From NCBI RefSeq assembly GCF_028437565.1, contig NZ_JAMRYR010000004.1:186001-250000 (forward strand): a DNA stretch of 64,000 nt, read 5' to 3'. The first letter of the stretch is position 1. Every line of letters starts with the position of its first letter. This document shows positions 20,864 through 28,976 of this stretch, one piece after another. Source of the stretch: Actinomyces sp. B33 (GTDB taxonomy: Bacteria > Actinomycetota > Actinomycetes > Actinomycetales > Actinomycetaceae). Position numbers and translations under genes: made by a program. The notes under the pieces were generated by a model. The model saw nothing but the letters and a program-made list of their open reading frames with translations, had not been told where the DNA came from and made no database searches.

Positions 20864-21873
20864 GCGCTTCCCCACCTGATCTTCATGTTCCCGGCCTCGA
20901 GTCCCGGATCACCCCGGGGCTCGAGGCCGTCGAGCGCCGGCTCCACGAGGCGGTCACCGGGTCGTCGGATCTGGTCGACGACCTGACCCGCCACCTGGCG
21001 GTGGCCGGCGGCAAGCGGATGCGCCCGCTCCTGACCCTCGTGTGCGCCCAGTTGGGCGACCCGGACCTGGCGTTGTCGGAGCCGGTGGTCAACGGCGCGA
21101 CGGCGGTCGAGCTGACCCATTTGGCGTCCCTCTACCACGACGACGTCATGGACTCGGCGCCGACCCGCAGGGGCGTGGACTCGGCTCAGCGTCTGTGGGG
21201 CAACAACCGGGCGATCCTCGCCGGCGACGTGCTCTTCGCCCGCGCGTCGGTGCTCATCGCCGGCCTGGGGCCCCAGATGGTGGCCCATCACGCGCGAACC
21301 TTCGAGCGCTTGTGCGTCGGACAGCTCAACGAGACCTTCGGGCCCCGCGACGGGCAGGACCGGGTGGATTTCTACATCCGGGTCCTCGCCGACAAGACGG
21401 GGTCCCTCGTGTCGACGGCGGCGAGTTTCGGCGCGTGGCTGTCGGGCGCGGGGGACGAGGCGGCGGCGGTCGTCTCGGAGTTCGGCGAGCGGGTGGGCGT
21501 GGCCTTCCAGATCGCCGACGACGTCCTCGATCTGGCGTCGACGGGGGAGGCGTCGGGCAAGACGCCGGGCACGGATCTGCGCGAGGGCGTCGACACGCTG
21601 CCGGTCCTGCTCCTGCGGCGCCGTCGGGAGGAGGGGACGATCGATGAAGCGGGGGCGCGGATCCTCGACCTCCTGACGTCCGACCTGTCCTCCGACGAGG
21701 CTCTGGCGGAGGTCGTCGACCGATTGCGCGCCCACGACGTCCTGGAGGAGACGCGCGCCCTCGCGCGGCACTGGTCGGATCGGGCGGTCGAGGTCCTCGA
21801 CGCCCTGCCGCGGGGCGAGGCGCGCACGGCGCTCGTGTCCTTCGCCCACCTGATGGTCGACCGCCTGGCCTGA
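20860..21873 (+). CDS. Long-chain polyprenyl diphosphate synthase (menaquinone side chain)
   Basis: Trans-prenyltransferase (337 aa) condensing isopentenyl units to the polyprenyl chain, most likely for menaquinone given the neighbours. Both aspartate-rich Mg-binding motifs are present: DDVMD (94-98) and DDVLD (220-224), with GGKRMRP near residue 50. HepT/GrcC/IspB-like; chain length cannot be read from sequence alone. It starts at a GTG overlapping the nuoN stop, so it is the last gene of the nuo operon, and it ends before a strong bidirectional terminator. Confidence 0.9.
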   Translation: MSASPPDLHVPGLESRITPGLEAVERRLHEAVTGSSDLVDDLTRHLAVAGGKRMRPLLTLVCAQLGDPDLALSEPVVNGATAVELTHLASLYHDDVMDSAPTRRGVDSAQRLWGNNRAILAGDVLFARASVLIAGLGPQMVAHHARTFERLCVGQLNETFGPRDGQDRVDFYIRVLADKTGSLVSTAASFGAWLSGAGDEAAAVVSEFGERVGVAFQIADDVLDLASTGEASGKTPGTDLREGVDTLPVLLLRRRREEGTIDEAGARILDLLTSDLSSDEALAEVVDRLRAHDVLEETRALARHWSDRAVEVLDALPRGEARTALVSFAHLMVDRLA

Positions 21874-21895
21874 GCCGGGTCGCGCGGGACGACGA

Positions 21896-21927
21896 AAGGC
21901 CCCCGTTCCCAAGGGAACGGGGGCCTT
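21896..21927. terminator. Bidirectional terminator between the nuo operon and azt locus
   Basis: AAGGCCCCCGTTCCC pairs perfectly with GGGAACGGGGGCCTT around a two-base loop. It lies between two convergent genes and can serve both strands. Confidence 0.85.
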
Positions 21928-21961
21928 CGGTCGTCCCGGTATCAGGGCCGGGCGGTCCCGG

Positions 21962-23182
21962 TCACTTGCCGGTGGCCAGGCCGACCTCGTTGGGGACGAC
22001 GCCGACCTCGGCGGTCGTCACCTGGCCGGTGGCCAGGTCGACGCGGTGGACGGATGCGGTGGCGGGCTCGGTGATCCACGCGGTGGAGCCGTCGATGGTG
22101 AGCGCCGGGTGCGGGGCCTGCCACGGCTCGGGCCCCTCCCACGCGCCGGTGACCTTGATCGGGTCGCCGATGGTCTTGGCGTCGACGTCGATGCGGTACA
22201 GGGAGCCGTCGGTGCCGAGCACCCAGGCGCCGCCGTCGCCGTCGCGGCGCACGCCGCGCCACGTGTACTGGACGCCCTCGGGCATATCGATGACCTCGAA
22301 GGTCTTGGCGACGGTGTCGACGAAGCCGATGTGGGACAGGGTGACGCCCTCGGCGTCGGGGTCGTTCTTGTAGTCGGTGACCATGATCGGCGACTTCTCG
22401 GAGGCGTACTCGTTGCCGATACGGCCGTAGTCGGCGTCGGGGCTCGTCAGCTTCGTGAAGGCCTGGCCGTCCCACACGAGGACGCCGTTCTCGCAGCCGA
22501 TGGTGACGACCTCGCCCTTGGCGACGCCTTCGCCGTGAACGCCGGGGCACTCCTCGGAGCGCGCGATCTCGTTGCCGTCCTTGTCCTCGACGAGGGCGCC
22601 GGTGCGGGCCTCGGAGGTGCCGATGGTGCGGACGACGGAGCCGTCGGCGAGTTCGACGGCGACCCCGTGGTGGGGGGCGTCGGACATGATGGTCCGGGTC
22701 GGCTTCGCGTCGTCGCCGAAGGAGGCGGTGTCGAAGACCTGGATGGAGCCGGTGCCGTCGTCGAAGAGGACGGTCGAGCCGCCGTGGACGACGACATGCC
22801 CCGGCTTGTCGGCCGTGATCGCGTGGTCGGAGAGGGCGGCGTCGGAGCCGTCGGTGCCGGTGGCAAGGACGCGGAAGCCGGCCTCGGTGGAGATCAGGAG
22901 GTGCTCGCCGTCGCCGGCTGCGTTGATGCGGTTGAACCCGTCGAGGGGGATGTCGGCGACCTCGTCGAGGGTGGTGGCGTCGAGGATCTTCAGGCCGCCG
23001 TCGTAGGCGAGGGCGAAGCGGGCGCCGGCCCCGGCGGTCGGGGTCGACGCGGCATCGGCGGGGGCCGGGGCGGGGGCGGCCGACTGCTGGTCGGCGCCGG
23101 TCGAGCACGCGGTCAGGGCCAGGGCGCTCGCCAGGGCGAGGGCCGCGGCGCCGGAGGCAGTGCGGGTGGTGCGGGATTTCAT
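21962..23182 (-). CDS. aztD: AztD-like zinc metallochaperone lipoprotein (copy 1)
   Basis: Probable beta-propeller protein (406 aa) that hands zinc to the binding protein AztC, as in Paracoccus. The start is the ATG after AAAGGA; an upstream TTG start is less likely. A lipoprotein signal ends in LTACS (Cys26), so the mature protein is tethered to the membrane. Candidate metal ligands are APHHGVAVELADG, CPGVHGEG and a second Cys in VTIGCENG. Repeated blade-like segments (GGLKILDATT, TGSIQVFDTAS, NGVLVWDGQA) fit a propeller. It is the last gene of the minus-strand aztB-aztD2-aztC-aztD group, 86 bases after aztC. Confidence 0.8.
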   Translation of the reverse strand: MKSRTTRTASGAAALALASALALTACSTGADQQSAAPAPAPADAASTPTAGAGARFALAYDGGLKILDATTLDEVADIPLDGFNRINAAGDGEHLLISTEAGFRVLATGTDGSDAALSDHAITADKPGHVVVHGGSTVLFDDGTGSIQVFDTASFGDDAKPTRTIMSDAPHHGVAVELADGSVVRTIGTSEARTGALVEDKDGNEIARSEECPGVHGEGVAKGEVVTIGCENGVLVWDGQAFTKLTSPDADYGRIGNEYASEKSPIMVTDYKNDPDAEGVTLSHIGFVDTVAKTFEVIDMPEGVQYTWRGVRRDGDGGAWVLGTDGSLYRIDVDAKTIGDPIKVTGAWEGPEPWQAPHPALTIDGSTAWITEPATASVHRVDLATGQVTTAEVGVVPNEVGLATGK

Positions 23183-23268
23183 GCGGTGTCCTTTCAAGCC
23201 CCCGGGATGGGGGACGGTGGGGATCTATCGGTCGGTATTCGGGGAGCCGCGGTGGGGCCCGGGCGGGG

Positions 23269-24219
23269 TCAGCGGCTCAGGGCGTCGGCGATGAGGTCGG
23301 TGTCGACGCGCATCATGTCGAGGTAGGTCGGGGCTTCGCCGTCGGCATCGGTCAGGGACTCCGTGTACAGGGGGATGACCTGGACGTCGATGCCGACCTG
23401 CTCGGCGAGGGCCTGGACGAGCTTGTCGGGGGAGGAGGACTCGGCGAAGATCGCGGGCACCCCGGCCTCGTCGATGGCGTCGGCGAGGTCCTTGAGGTCG
23501 GAGGCGCTCGGCGCGGCCAGGGTGGCGCCGCCGGGGATGACGGCGCCGATGATCTCGAAGCCGAAGGCGTTGGCGAGGTAGCCGAAGACGTGGTGGTTGG
23601 TGACCAGGGCCCGGCGGTCGGCGGGGATCTCGTTGAACCGGCGGGTCATGTAGTCGCCGAGCTCGGCGACCTCCTGGCGGTAGGCGTCGGCGGAGGCGCG
23701 CAGAGCGGCCTCGTCGACGCCGGGGACGATGGAGACGATCTCGTCGGCGAGGGCGGCGACGAGGGTCTCGACTTGGGCCGGGTCGGTCCAGAAGTGCGGG
23801 TCGGGGCCGGACGCGTCCTCGGTCGCGTACTGGAGGACGTCGATATGGTCGCCGGCTTCGAAGAGCGGGGTTCCGGCCTGCTCGGCGGCGTCGATGTTGG
23901 CGGCGAGGCCCTCTTCGAGGCCGAGCCCGTTGGCGACGAGCAGATCGGCCTCCTGCATGACGAGCGCGTCCTGGGCGGAGACCCCGAAGGAGTGGGGGTC
24001 GGCGTTGGCGGGCATGAGGGTGACGACCCGCGCCTGGTCGCCGGCGACGCGGGCGACGATGTCGCCGAGGATGTTCGTCGTCGCGACGATCGTCGGCTGG
24101 TCGGCGGCGTCCGCGCCGGGGGCGGAGCCGGAGGGGGAGCAGGCGGCGAGGAGGCCGGCGGCCAGGGCCGCGAGCCCGGCGGCGAGACGGCGGGGCAGGG
24201 GGGTGCGGGGGGCGGTCAC
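23269..24219 (-). CDS. aztC: Zinc ABC transporter substrate-binding lipoprotein
   Basis: Cluster A-I metal-binding protein (ZnuA/AztC-like, 316 aa). The lipobox LLAACS places the lipid on Cys27. Likely zinc ligands are His76 (NADPHSF), His142 (PHFWTDP), His209/210 (NHHVFGYL) and a C-terminal Asp/Glu. It lacks the long His-rich loop of classical ZnuA, a feature of the AztC subgroup that relies on AztD for loading. GTG start overlaps the stop of the upstream AztD-like gene (GTGA), so the two are translationally coupled. Confidence 0.88.
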   Translation of the reverse strand: MTAPRTPLPRRLAAGLAALAAGLLAACSPSGSAPGADAADQPTIVATTNILGDIVARVAGDQARVVTLMPANADPHSFGVSAQDALVMQEADLLVANGLGLEEGLAANIDAAEQAGTPLFEAGDHIDVLQYATEDASGPDPHFWTDPAQVETLVAALADEIVSIVPGVDEAALRASADAYRQEVAELGDYMTRRFNEIPADRRALVTNHHVFGYLANAFGFEIIGAVIPGGATLAAPSASDLKDLADAIDEAGVPAIFAESSSPDKLVQALAEQVGIDVQVIPLYTESLTDADGEAPTYLDMMRVDTDLIADALSR

Positions 24220-25523
24220 AGTCCGACCTCCTGGGTGTCGGCGGCGCCGGCGGCGTCGAAGGAGCGGGCGACGGAGGCGCCGTCTGCGGGGTTGATCTCG
24301 AGGATCGAGGCGGAGTCGGCGGACAGGGCGTAGAGGCGGTTCTGCGTGACGTGCAGGCCCCGGGCGGCGGCCTGGGGGGAGACGAGGGGGTCGGTGGAGG
24401 CCTCGTGGACGTAGGAGCCGTCGGATTCGGCCCACACGTGGACGGCGCCGGAGGAGTCGACTCCGACGACGCGGTCGTCGGAGTCGTCGAGGCTCGTGAT
24501 GGCGACGAGGTCGATGTCGGTGTCGATGCTCAGCCAGGAGGCGTCGCGCACGCGCAGCACCCACGCGCCCCCGGTGGGGGCGAGTCCGGCGACGACGGGC
24601 CGGGAGGCCCGGGCGTCGAGGCGCACGGGGGCCGAGCCGGGGGCGGCGCCCTCGGGCAGGGGGGCGGGGACGGCGGCCCACGCGGCGGTGGCGTCGTCGG
24701 CGGTCGACGAGATCGTCGCGGTGACGACGAGGGCGCCGTCGGCGCAGGTGAAAACCATGCCGGCTCGGGTCGACAGGCCCTGGCCGGGCGAGTCGCAGGA
24801 GGCGTGCGGGGCGTCGGCGATCGGGGCGCCGGACTGGTCGAGGACGGTGAGCTCGGAGTCGTGGATCATCGCCCAGCCGCCGCCGGCGGCGCCGACCCAC
24901 GAGCCGGGGTCGACGGGGGCGGAGGCGAGGACCTCGACGCGGCCGGCGCCCAGGGCCTCGCGGTCGAGGAGGACGGCGGCGGCGCCGATGCGCACGGCGG
25001 TGAGGGACTCGGAGGAGTCGATGCTCAGGGGAGGGGCGGCGGGGTCGTCGAGGGCCGCGCCGATGGCGTCGGCGTCGACGCCGTGGTCGGACAGGTCGAC
25101 GAGGCCGAGGTCGCGGGCGGGCGCCTCGTAGTAGTGCTGGTGGTCGCCGTGGTCGACGGTCCACACGCCGGTGTCGACGAGGCGCAGGCCCTCGGGGGTG
25201 AGGATCGCGAGGAACCGGGAGTCGGTGGCGACGGCGCGGTGGTCGCCGGCCTGCCCGATGGGGTGGGAGGAGAAGTCCGCGAGGTCGGTCAGGGAGATCG
25301 CCCCGTCGGCGCCGATGGACGCGAGGGAGGCCTTGGGCTCGGCGATCTCGGTGGCGCCCTCGACCCATCCGTGGGGGCGGGCCTGCGATTGCGCGGCCTG
25401 GTCGGCGGCGGACTGGGGGGCGGACTGGGGGGCCTGGGGGCCGCAGGCCGCCAGGCCCAGGGCTGCGGCGGCGGCGAGGGCGAGTCCGGGGAGGCGCCCG
25501 GTGCGGGGGCGGAGGGGGGTCAT
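24216..25523 (-). CDS. Second AztD-like lipoprotein (copy 2)
   Basis: Secreted lipoprotein (435 aa), signal ending LGLAACG (Cys27), with propeller-like repeats. It resembles AztD but differs from copy 1: it has a His cluster VDHGDHQHYYEAP (about 124-136), absent from copy 1, keeps a Cys pair (HASCDSPGQG and VFTCADG), and lacks the CPGVHGEG histidine. I infer an ancient duplication followed by division of labour in zinc binding; this needs a structural comparison. GAAAGG precedes the ATG. It lies between aztB (15-base gap) and aztC (4-base overlap), firmly inside the operon. Confidence 0.7.
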   Translation of the reverse strand: MTPLRPRTGRLPGLALAAAAALGLAACGPQAPQSAPQSAADQAAQSQARPHGWVEGATEIAEPKASLASIGADGAISLTDLADFSSHPIGQAGDHRAVATDSRFLAILTPEGLRLVDTGVWTVDHGDHQHYYEAPARDLGLVDLSDHGVDADAIGAALDDPAAPPLSIDSSESLTAVRIGAAAVLLDREALGAGRVEVLASAPVDPGSWVGAAGGGWAMIHDSELTVLDQSGAPIADAPHASCDSPGQGLSTRAGMVFTCADGALVVTATISSTADDATAAWAAVPAPLPEGAAPGSAPVRLDARASRPVVAGLAPTGGAWVLRVRDASWLSIDTDIDLVAITSLDDSDDRVVGVDSSGAVHVWAESDGSYVHEASTDPLVSPQAAARGLHVTQNRLYALSADSASILEINPADGASVARSFDAAGAADTQEVGL

Positions 25524-25538
25524 GGGGGCCTTTCGGGG

Positions 25539-26405
25539 TTATGCGCCGATCGGGGCGCTGGGCGTGGGGGTCGGGGAGTGGGAGTGGCGCATGGCACGGA
25601 CGGCGGGGACGGTCGGCGCGCAGATGAGGAAGATCGCGCCGGCGACGGTGGCGATGGAGGCGCCCGCGGCGGTGGCCGCGTACCACGACAGGTACATGCC
25701 GAGGACCACGGAGGCCGAGCCGATGATCCCCGCCCAGATCGTCGTCTCGACGATGGACCGGGACCACAGGGAGGCGGTGGCGGGCGGGGCGACGAGGAGG
25801 GCGACGACGAGGAGGGAGCCGACGGCCCGGTAGGAGGCGACGACGGCGAGGGTGACCATGAGGGTCAGAGCGAAGGACGCCAGGCGCGGGCGCATCCCGA
25901 GGGTGCGGGCGAGGGCCTCGTCGAGGGCGAGGGCCTGGAGGGGCCGGGCGAGGACGGCCGCGAGGGCGACGGTCAGGGCGAGGGCGACGGCGAGGACGCG
26001 GATCTCGCCGGAGGTCATCGCCAGGACGTCGCCGAAGAGGATGGCGGTGAGGTCGGTGGCGAAGGACTTCGAGCGCGAGACGATGATGACGCCCAGGGAG
26101 AGCATGATGACGAAAGCGATGCCGATGGAGGTGTCCTGGGAGATGCGCGTGCGCCTGCCGAGCCAGCCGATGCCGGCGGCCATGACGAGGGCGGACAGGC
26201 CGGCGCCCAGGAGGGGGGACCAGCCGGCCAGGGAGGCGAGGGCGACGCCGGGGAGCATCCCGTGGGCGATGGCCTCGCCGAGGAAGGCCATCCCGCGCAC
26301 GACGACCCACGTTCCGGCGATCGCGCAGATCCACGTCGCGAGGACGCCGCCGATGAGGGCGTTCGTGAAGAACCCCGCGCTGAGAGGATCGCTGATGAGA
26401 CTCAT
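25539..26405 (-). CDS. aztB: Zinc ABC transporter permease
   Basis: ABC-3 family (ZnuB/AztB-like) membrane protein of 288 aa with eight or nine hydrophobic segments. The cytoplasmic EAA-like coupling loop is LDEALARTLGMRPR. I start at ATG 26405; an in-frame TTG at 26411 is less likely. No ribosome binding site precedes it, and a -10 (TACTCT) lies 6 bases upstream, so the mRNA is probably leaderless. A Zur-like palindrome covers the start. The C terminus (RHSHSPTPTPSAP) is His-containing. Confidence 0.88.
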   Translation of the reverse strand: MSLISDPLSAGFFTNALIGGVLATWICAIAGTWVVVRGMAFLGEAIAHGMLPGVALASLAGWSPLLGAGLSALVMAAGIGWLGRRTRISQDTSIGIAFVIMLSLGVIIVSRSKSFATDLTAILFGDVLAMTSGEIRVLAVALALTVALAAVLARPLQALALDEALARTLGMRPRLASFALTLMVTLAVVASYRAVGSLLVVALLVAPPATASLWSRSIVETTIWAGIIGSASVVLGMYLSWYAATAAGASIATVAGAIFLICAPTVPAVRAMRHSHSPTPTPSAPIGA

Positions 26406-26410
26406 TCTCA
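26396..26410 (-). promoter_or_regulatory. Zur-like operator over the aztB start
   Basis: TGAGAATGAGTCTCA reads as a near-perfect inverted repeat and resembles the actinobacterial Zur consensus (TGAnAATGATnnTCA-type). It covers the proposed transcription start and start codon of aztB. Zinc-loaded Zur bound here would block transcription of aztB and its downstream genes, and perhaps of divergent aztA. The match to Zur is from memory of published boxes, not a search. Confidence 0.6.
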
Positions 26411-26411
26411 A

Positions 26412-26440
26412 AGAGTATCGAAAAGGAGGAGTCCGGCCAA
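26412..26440 (-). promoter_or_regulatory. Promoter of aztB operon
   Basis: On the minus strand, -35 TTGGCC (26440-26435), 17-base spacer, -10 TACTCT (26417-26412). The ATG of aztB begins 7 bases after the -10, which predicts a leaderless transcript. Confidence 0.6.
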
Positions 26441-26458
26441 CTGATATAGGGTGCCCTT

Positions 26459-27094
26459 ATGCCAGTGCCCCCGACCGCCGTCGACATCCGCGATCTCACC
26501 GTCATCCGGGGGGACGTCCACGCCCTCGACGGGCTCGACCTCACCCTCGATGCGGGTAAAGTCACACTCGTGTGCGGCGGGAACGGGTCGGGCAAGTCGA
26601 CTCTCCTGCTGACCCTCGCCGGGGCCCTGCGGCCCGAGTCGGGGACGATCACCGGGATGCCCTCCGAGGTCGCCCTCGTCCCCCAGCGCCCGCCGAGCGC
26701 CGACCGCCTCCCGCTGACCGTGCGCGCCGCCGTCGAGATGGGCCGGTGGCCCGAGCGCGGCCTCCTGCGCCGCCTGCGCCCCGAGGACCACGAGGCCGTC
26801 GACTGGGCGATGAGCGCCGTGGGGATCCTCGACCTGGCGGGCCGCCAGCTGTCCGAGACCAGCGGCGGGCAGTGCCAGCGGGTCCTCGTCGCCCAGGCGC
26901 TGAGCCGCAGGACCGACATGCTCCTCATGGACGAGCCGACGGCGGCCGCCGACATCGAATCGACCGAGATCATCCACCGGGTCGCCCGCGAGAAGGCGGC
27001 CGACGGCGCGATCGTCGTCATCGCCTCGCACGATCCGGCGGCGCGCGACTACGCCGACGAGATCGTCACCCTCCACGCGGGGCGCCGCGCCTGA
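26459..27094 (+). CDS. aztA: Zinc ABC transporter ATPase
   Basis: ATP-binding subunit (211 aa) powering AztB. Walker A is GGNGSGKST (about residues 39-47), the signature is TSGGQCQR instead of LSGGQ, and Walker B is MLLMDEPTAAAD. There is no clear ribosome binding site, and TATAGG lies 8 bases upstream, so a leaderless message is likely. It is divergent from aztB, sharing a 53-base intergenic region with the Zur-like site. No partner permease lies on the plus strand, so it must serve AztB. Confidence 0.88.
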   Translation: MPVPPTAVDIRDLTVIRGDVHALDGLDLTLDAGKVTLVCGGNGSGKSTLLLTLAGALRPESGTITGMPSEVALVPQRPPSADRLPLTVRAAVEMGRWPERGLLRRLRPEDHEAVDWAMSAVGILDLAGRQLSETSGGQCQRVLVAQALSRRTDMLLMDEPTAAADIESTEIIHRVAREKAADGAIVVIASHDPAARDYADEIVTLHAGRRA

Positions 27095-27283
27095 GCGCAT
27101 CCGTCCAAGGGTCGCCACCGACGCCGAGAAAGGCCCCCTCCCGATCGGCGGGTGGATGCGCGGCCCGGCACGGGAGGCGGCAGAGCACGGTGAGCGGACC
27201 GGGAGCGGTCCCCCGGCGGGCCGCGTCGATGACGGCCGGCGGTGGCGCTCGTCTCAATCGAGGTCCCCCTGAGTGCGCCCCGG

Positions 27284-27289
27284 TATCCT
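27284..27289 (+). promoter_or_regulatory. Possible -10 of fprA
   Basis: TATCCT about 80 bases before the fprA GTG, in otherwise GC-rich DNA. No convincing -35. The 275 bases between aztA and fprA hold nothing else I recognise. Confidence 0.3.
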
Positions 27290-27369
27290 TGACGGGTCGC
27301 TGCCGCGCCCGCAGGAGCGGGCGCCGACCGTCGGCCCCAGCGCCGGCGCCACCGAGTGAGGAGTTTGGG

Positions 27370-28872
27370 GTGGCCCCTGTCAACGTCGCCGTCATCGGCG
27401 CAGGCCCTGCCGGCATCTACGCGTCAGACATCCTGTCGAAATCCGGTCTCGACGTCAGCATCGACCTCTTCGAGCGCCTCCCCGCCCCCTACGGGCTCGT
27501 CCGCTACGGCGTCGCCCCCGACCACCCCCGGATCAAGCAGATCATCGTCGCCCTCTACAGGATCCTCCAGCGCGGCGACATCCGCCTGCTCGGCAACGTC
27601 GAGGTCGGCCGGGACATCACCATCGACGACCTGCGCGACCACTACGACGCCGTCGTCGTCGCCACCGGTGCCGACCGGGACGCGCCCCTGCCGATCCCCG
27701 GCATCGACCTGCCCGAGTCCTACGGCGCCGCCGACTTCGTCTCCTGGTACGACGGCAACCCCGACTACCCGCGCACCTGGCCGCTGAAAGCCCGCGAGGT
27801 TGCCGTCATCGGCGTCGGCAACGTCGCCCTCGACGTCGCCCGGGTCCTCGCCAAGCACGCCGAGGACATGATGGTCACCGAGATCCCCGCCAACGTCGCC
27901 GACGGCCTGGCCGCCAACCCCGTGACCGACGTCCACGTCTTCGGGCGCCGCGGCCCCGCCCAGGTGAAGTTCACGCCCCTGGAGCTGCGCGAGCTCGGAC
28001 ACGTCCCCGACGTCGACATCATCGTCTCGGAGGAGGACTTCGACTTCGACGAGGGCTCGGAGCGGGCCCTGCGCGAGTCGAACCAGCAGCGTCAGGTCGT
28101 CAAGACCCTGACGAACTACGCGATGGCCGACGACTCCGAGCGCACCGCCTCGCGGCGGATCCACATCCACCTCTTCCAAGCGCCCGTCGAGGTCGTCGCC
28201 GACGAGAACGGCCACGTCGCCGCCCTGCGTACCGAGCGCACCGAATTGACCGGGGACGGGAGCGTGCGCGGCACGGGCGTCATCACGACGTGGCCGGTGC
28301 AGGCCGTGTACCGGGCCGTCGGCTACTACTCGTCGCCGATCCCGGGCCTGCCCTTCGACGCCCTGCGGGGCGTCGTCCCCAACGTCGAGGGCCGCGTCGT
28401 CCCCGAGGCCGGCGCCGACGAGGACCGGGCGATCCCCGGCGTCTACGCGACCGGGTGGATCAAGCGCGGGCCCGTCGGCCTCATCGGCTCGACGAAGTCC
28501 GACGCCCAGCAAACGATCGCCCACCTCGTCGAGGACGCGAAGGCCGGCCGGCTGCATGCGGCGACCAACCAGGTCGGCCACGAGGCGATGATCGCCCTCC
28601 TCGAGGAGCGCGGCGTCGAGTACACGACGTGGGAGGGCTGGGAGCTCCTCGACGCCTACGAGCGCGAGCTCGGCGACGAGTACGGCGAACTGCCCGGCGG
28701 GCGCGGCCTGCGCGAGCGCGTCAAGGTCGTGTCGCGCCGGGTGATGACCGACGTGTCGAGGGGCGCCGAGGTGACGGCGGCCTCGACGGACCTCATCGGC
28801 GAAATGGGCGAGATGGGCGTGCCGAGCGCCCCCGAGCGCTTCGACGACTACACGGGCCCCGGCCGGCGCTGA
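27370..28872 (+). CDS. fprA: Ferredoxin/flavodoxin-NADP reductase, adrenodoxin reductase type
   Basis: FAD enzyme (500 aa) moving electrons between NADP(H) and ferredoxin, like FprA of Mycobacterium. The start is GTG 27370 after TGAGGAG; it gives the correct N terminus. FAD loop GAGPAG is at residues 10-15, NADP loop GVGNVALDVAR near 158. Family motifs include PYGLVRYGVAPDHP and TGWIKRGPVGLIGSTKSDA. It appears to be a single-gene unit between aztA and ald. Confidence 0.93.
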   Translation: MAPVNVAVIGAGPAGIYASDILSKSGLDVSIDLFERLPAPYGLVRYGVAPDHPRIKQIIVALYRILQRGDIRLLGNVEVGRDITIDDLRDHYDAVVVATGADRDAPLPIPGIDLPESYGAADFVSWYDGNPDYPRTWPLKAREVAVIGVGNVALDVARVLAKHAEDMMVTEIPANVADGLAANPVTDVHVFGRRGPAQVKFTPLELRELGHVPDVDIIVSEEDFDFDEGSERALRESNQQRQVVKTLTNYAMADDSERTASRRIHIHLFQAPVEVVADENGHVAALRTERTELTGDGSVRGTGVITTWPVQAVYRAVGYYSSPIPGLPFDALRGVVPNVEGRVVPEAGADEDRAIPGVYATGWIKRGPVGLIGSTKSDAQQTIAHLVEDAKAGRLHAATNQVGHEAMIALLEERGVEYTTWEGWELLDAYERELGDEYGELPGGRGLRERVKVVSRRVMTDVSRGAEVTAASTDLIGEMGEMGVPSAPERFDDYTGPGRR

Positions 28873-28976
28873 GGGCGAGGGCCGCCCCGGGGCGCCGAGC
28901 CCCTGCGCGCCGTCCCGCGGGGACGTAGGGTCGCAGTGGGGCGGAGCTAGCCGCCCGACGAGTCGAGGAGGCCGCG

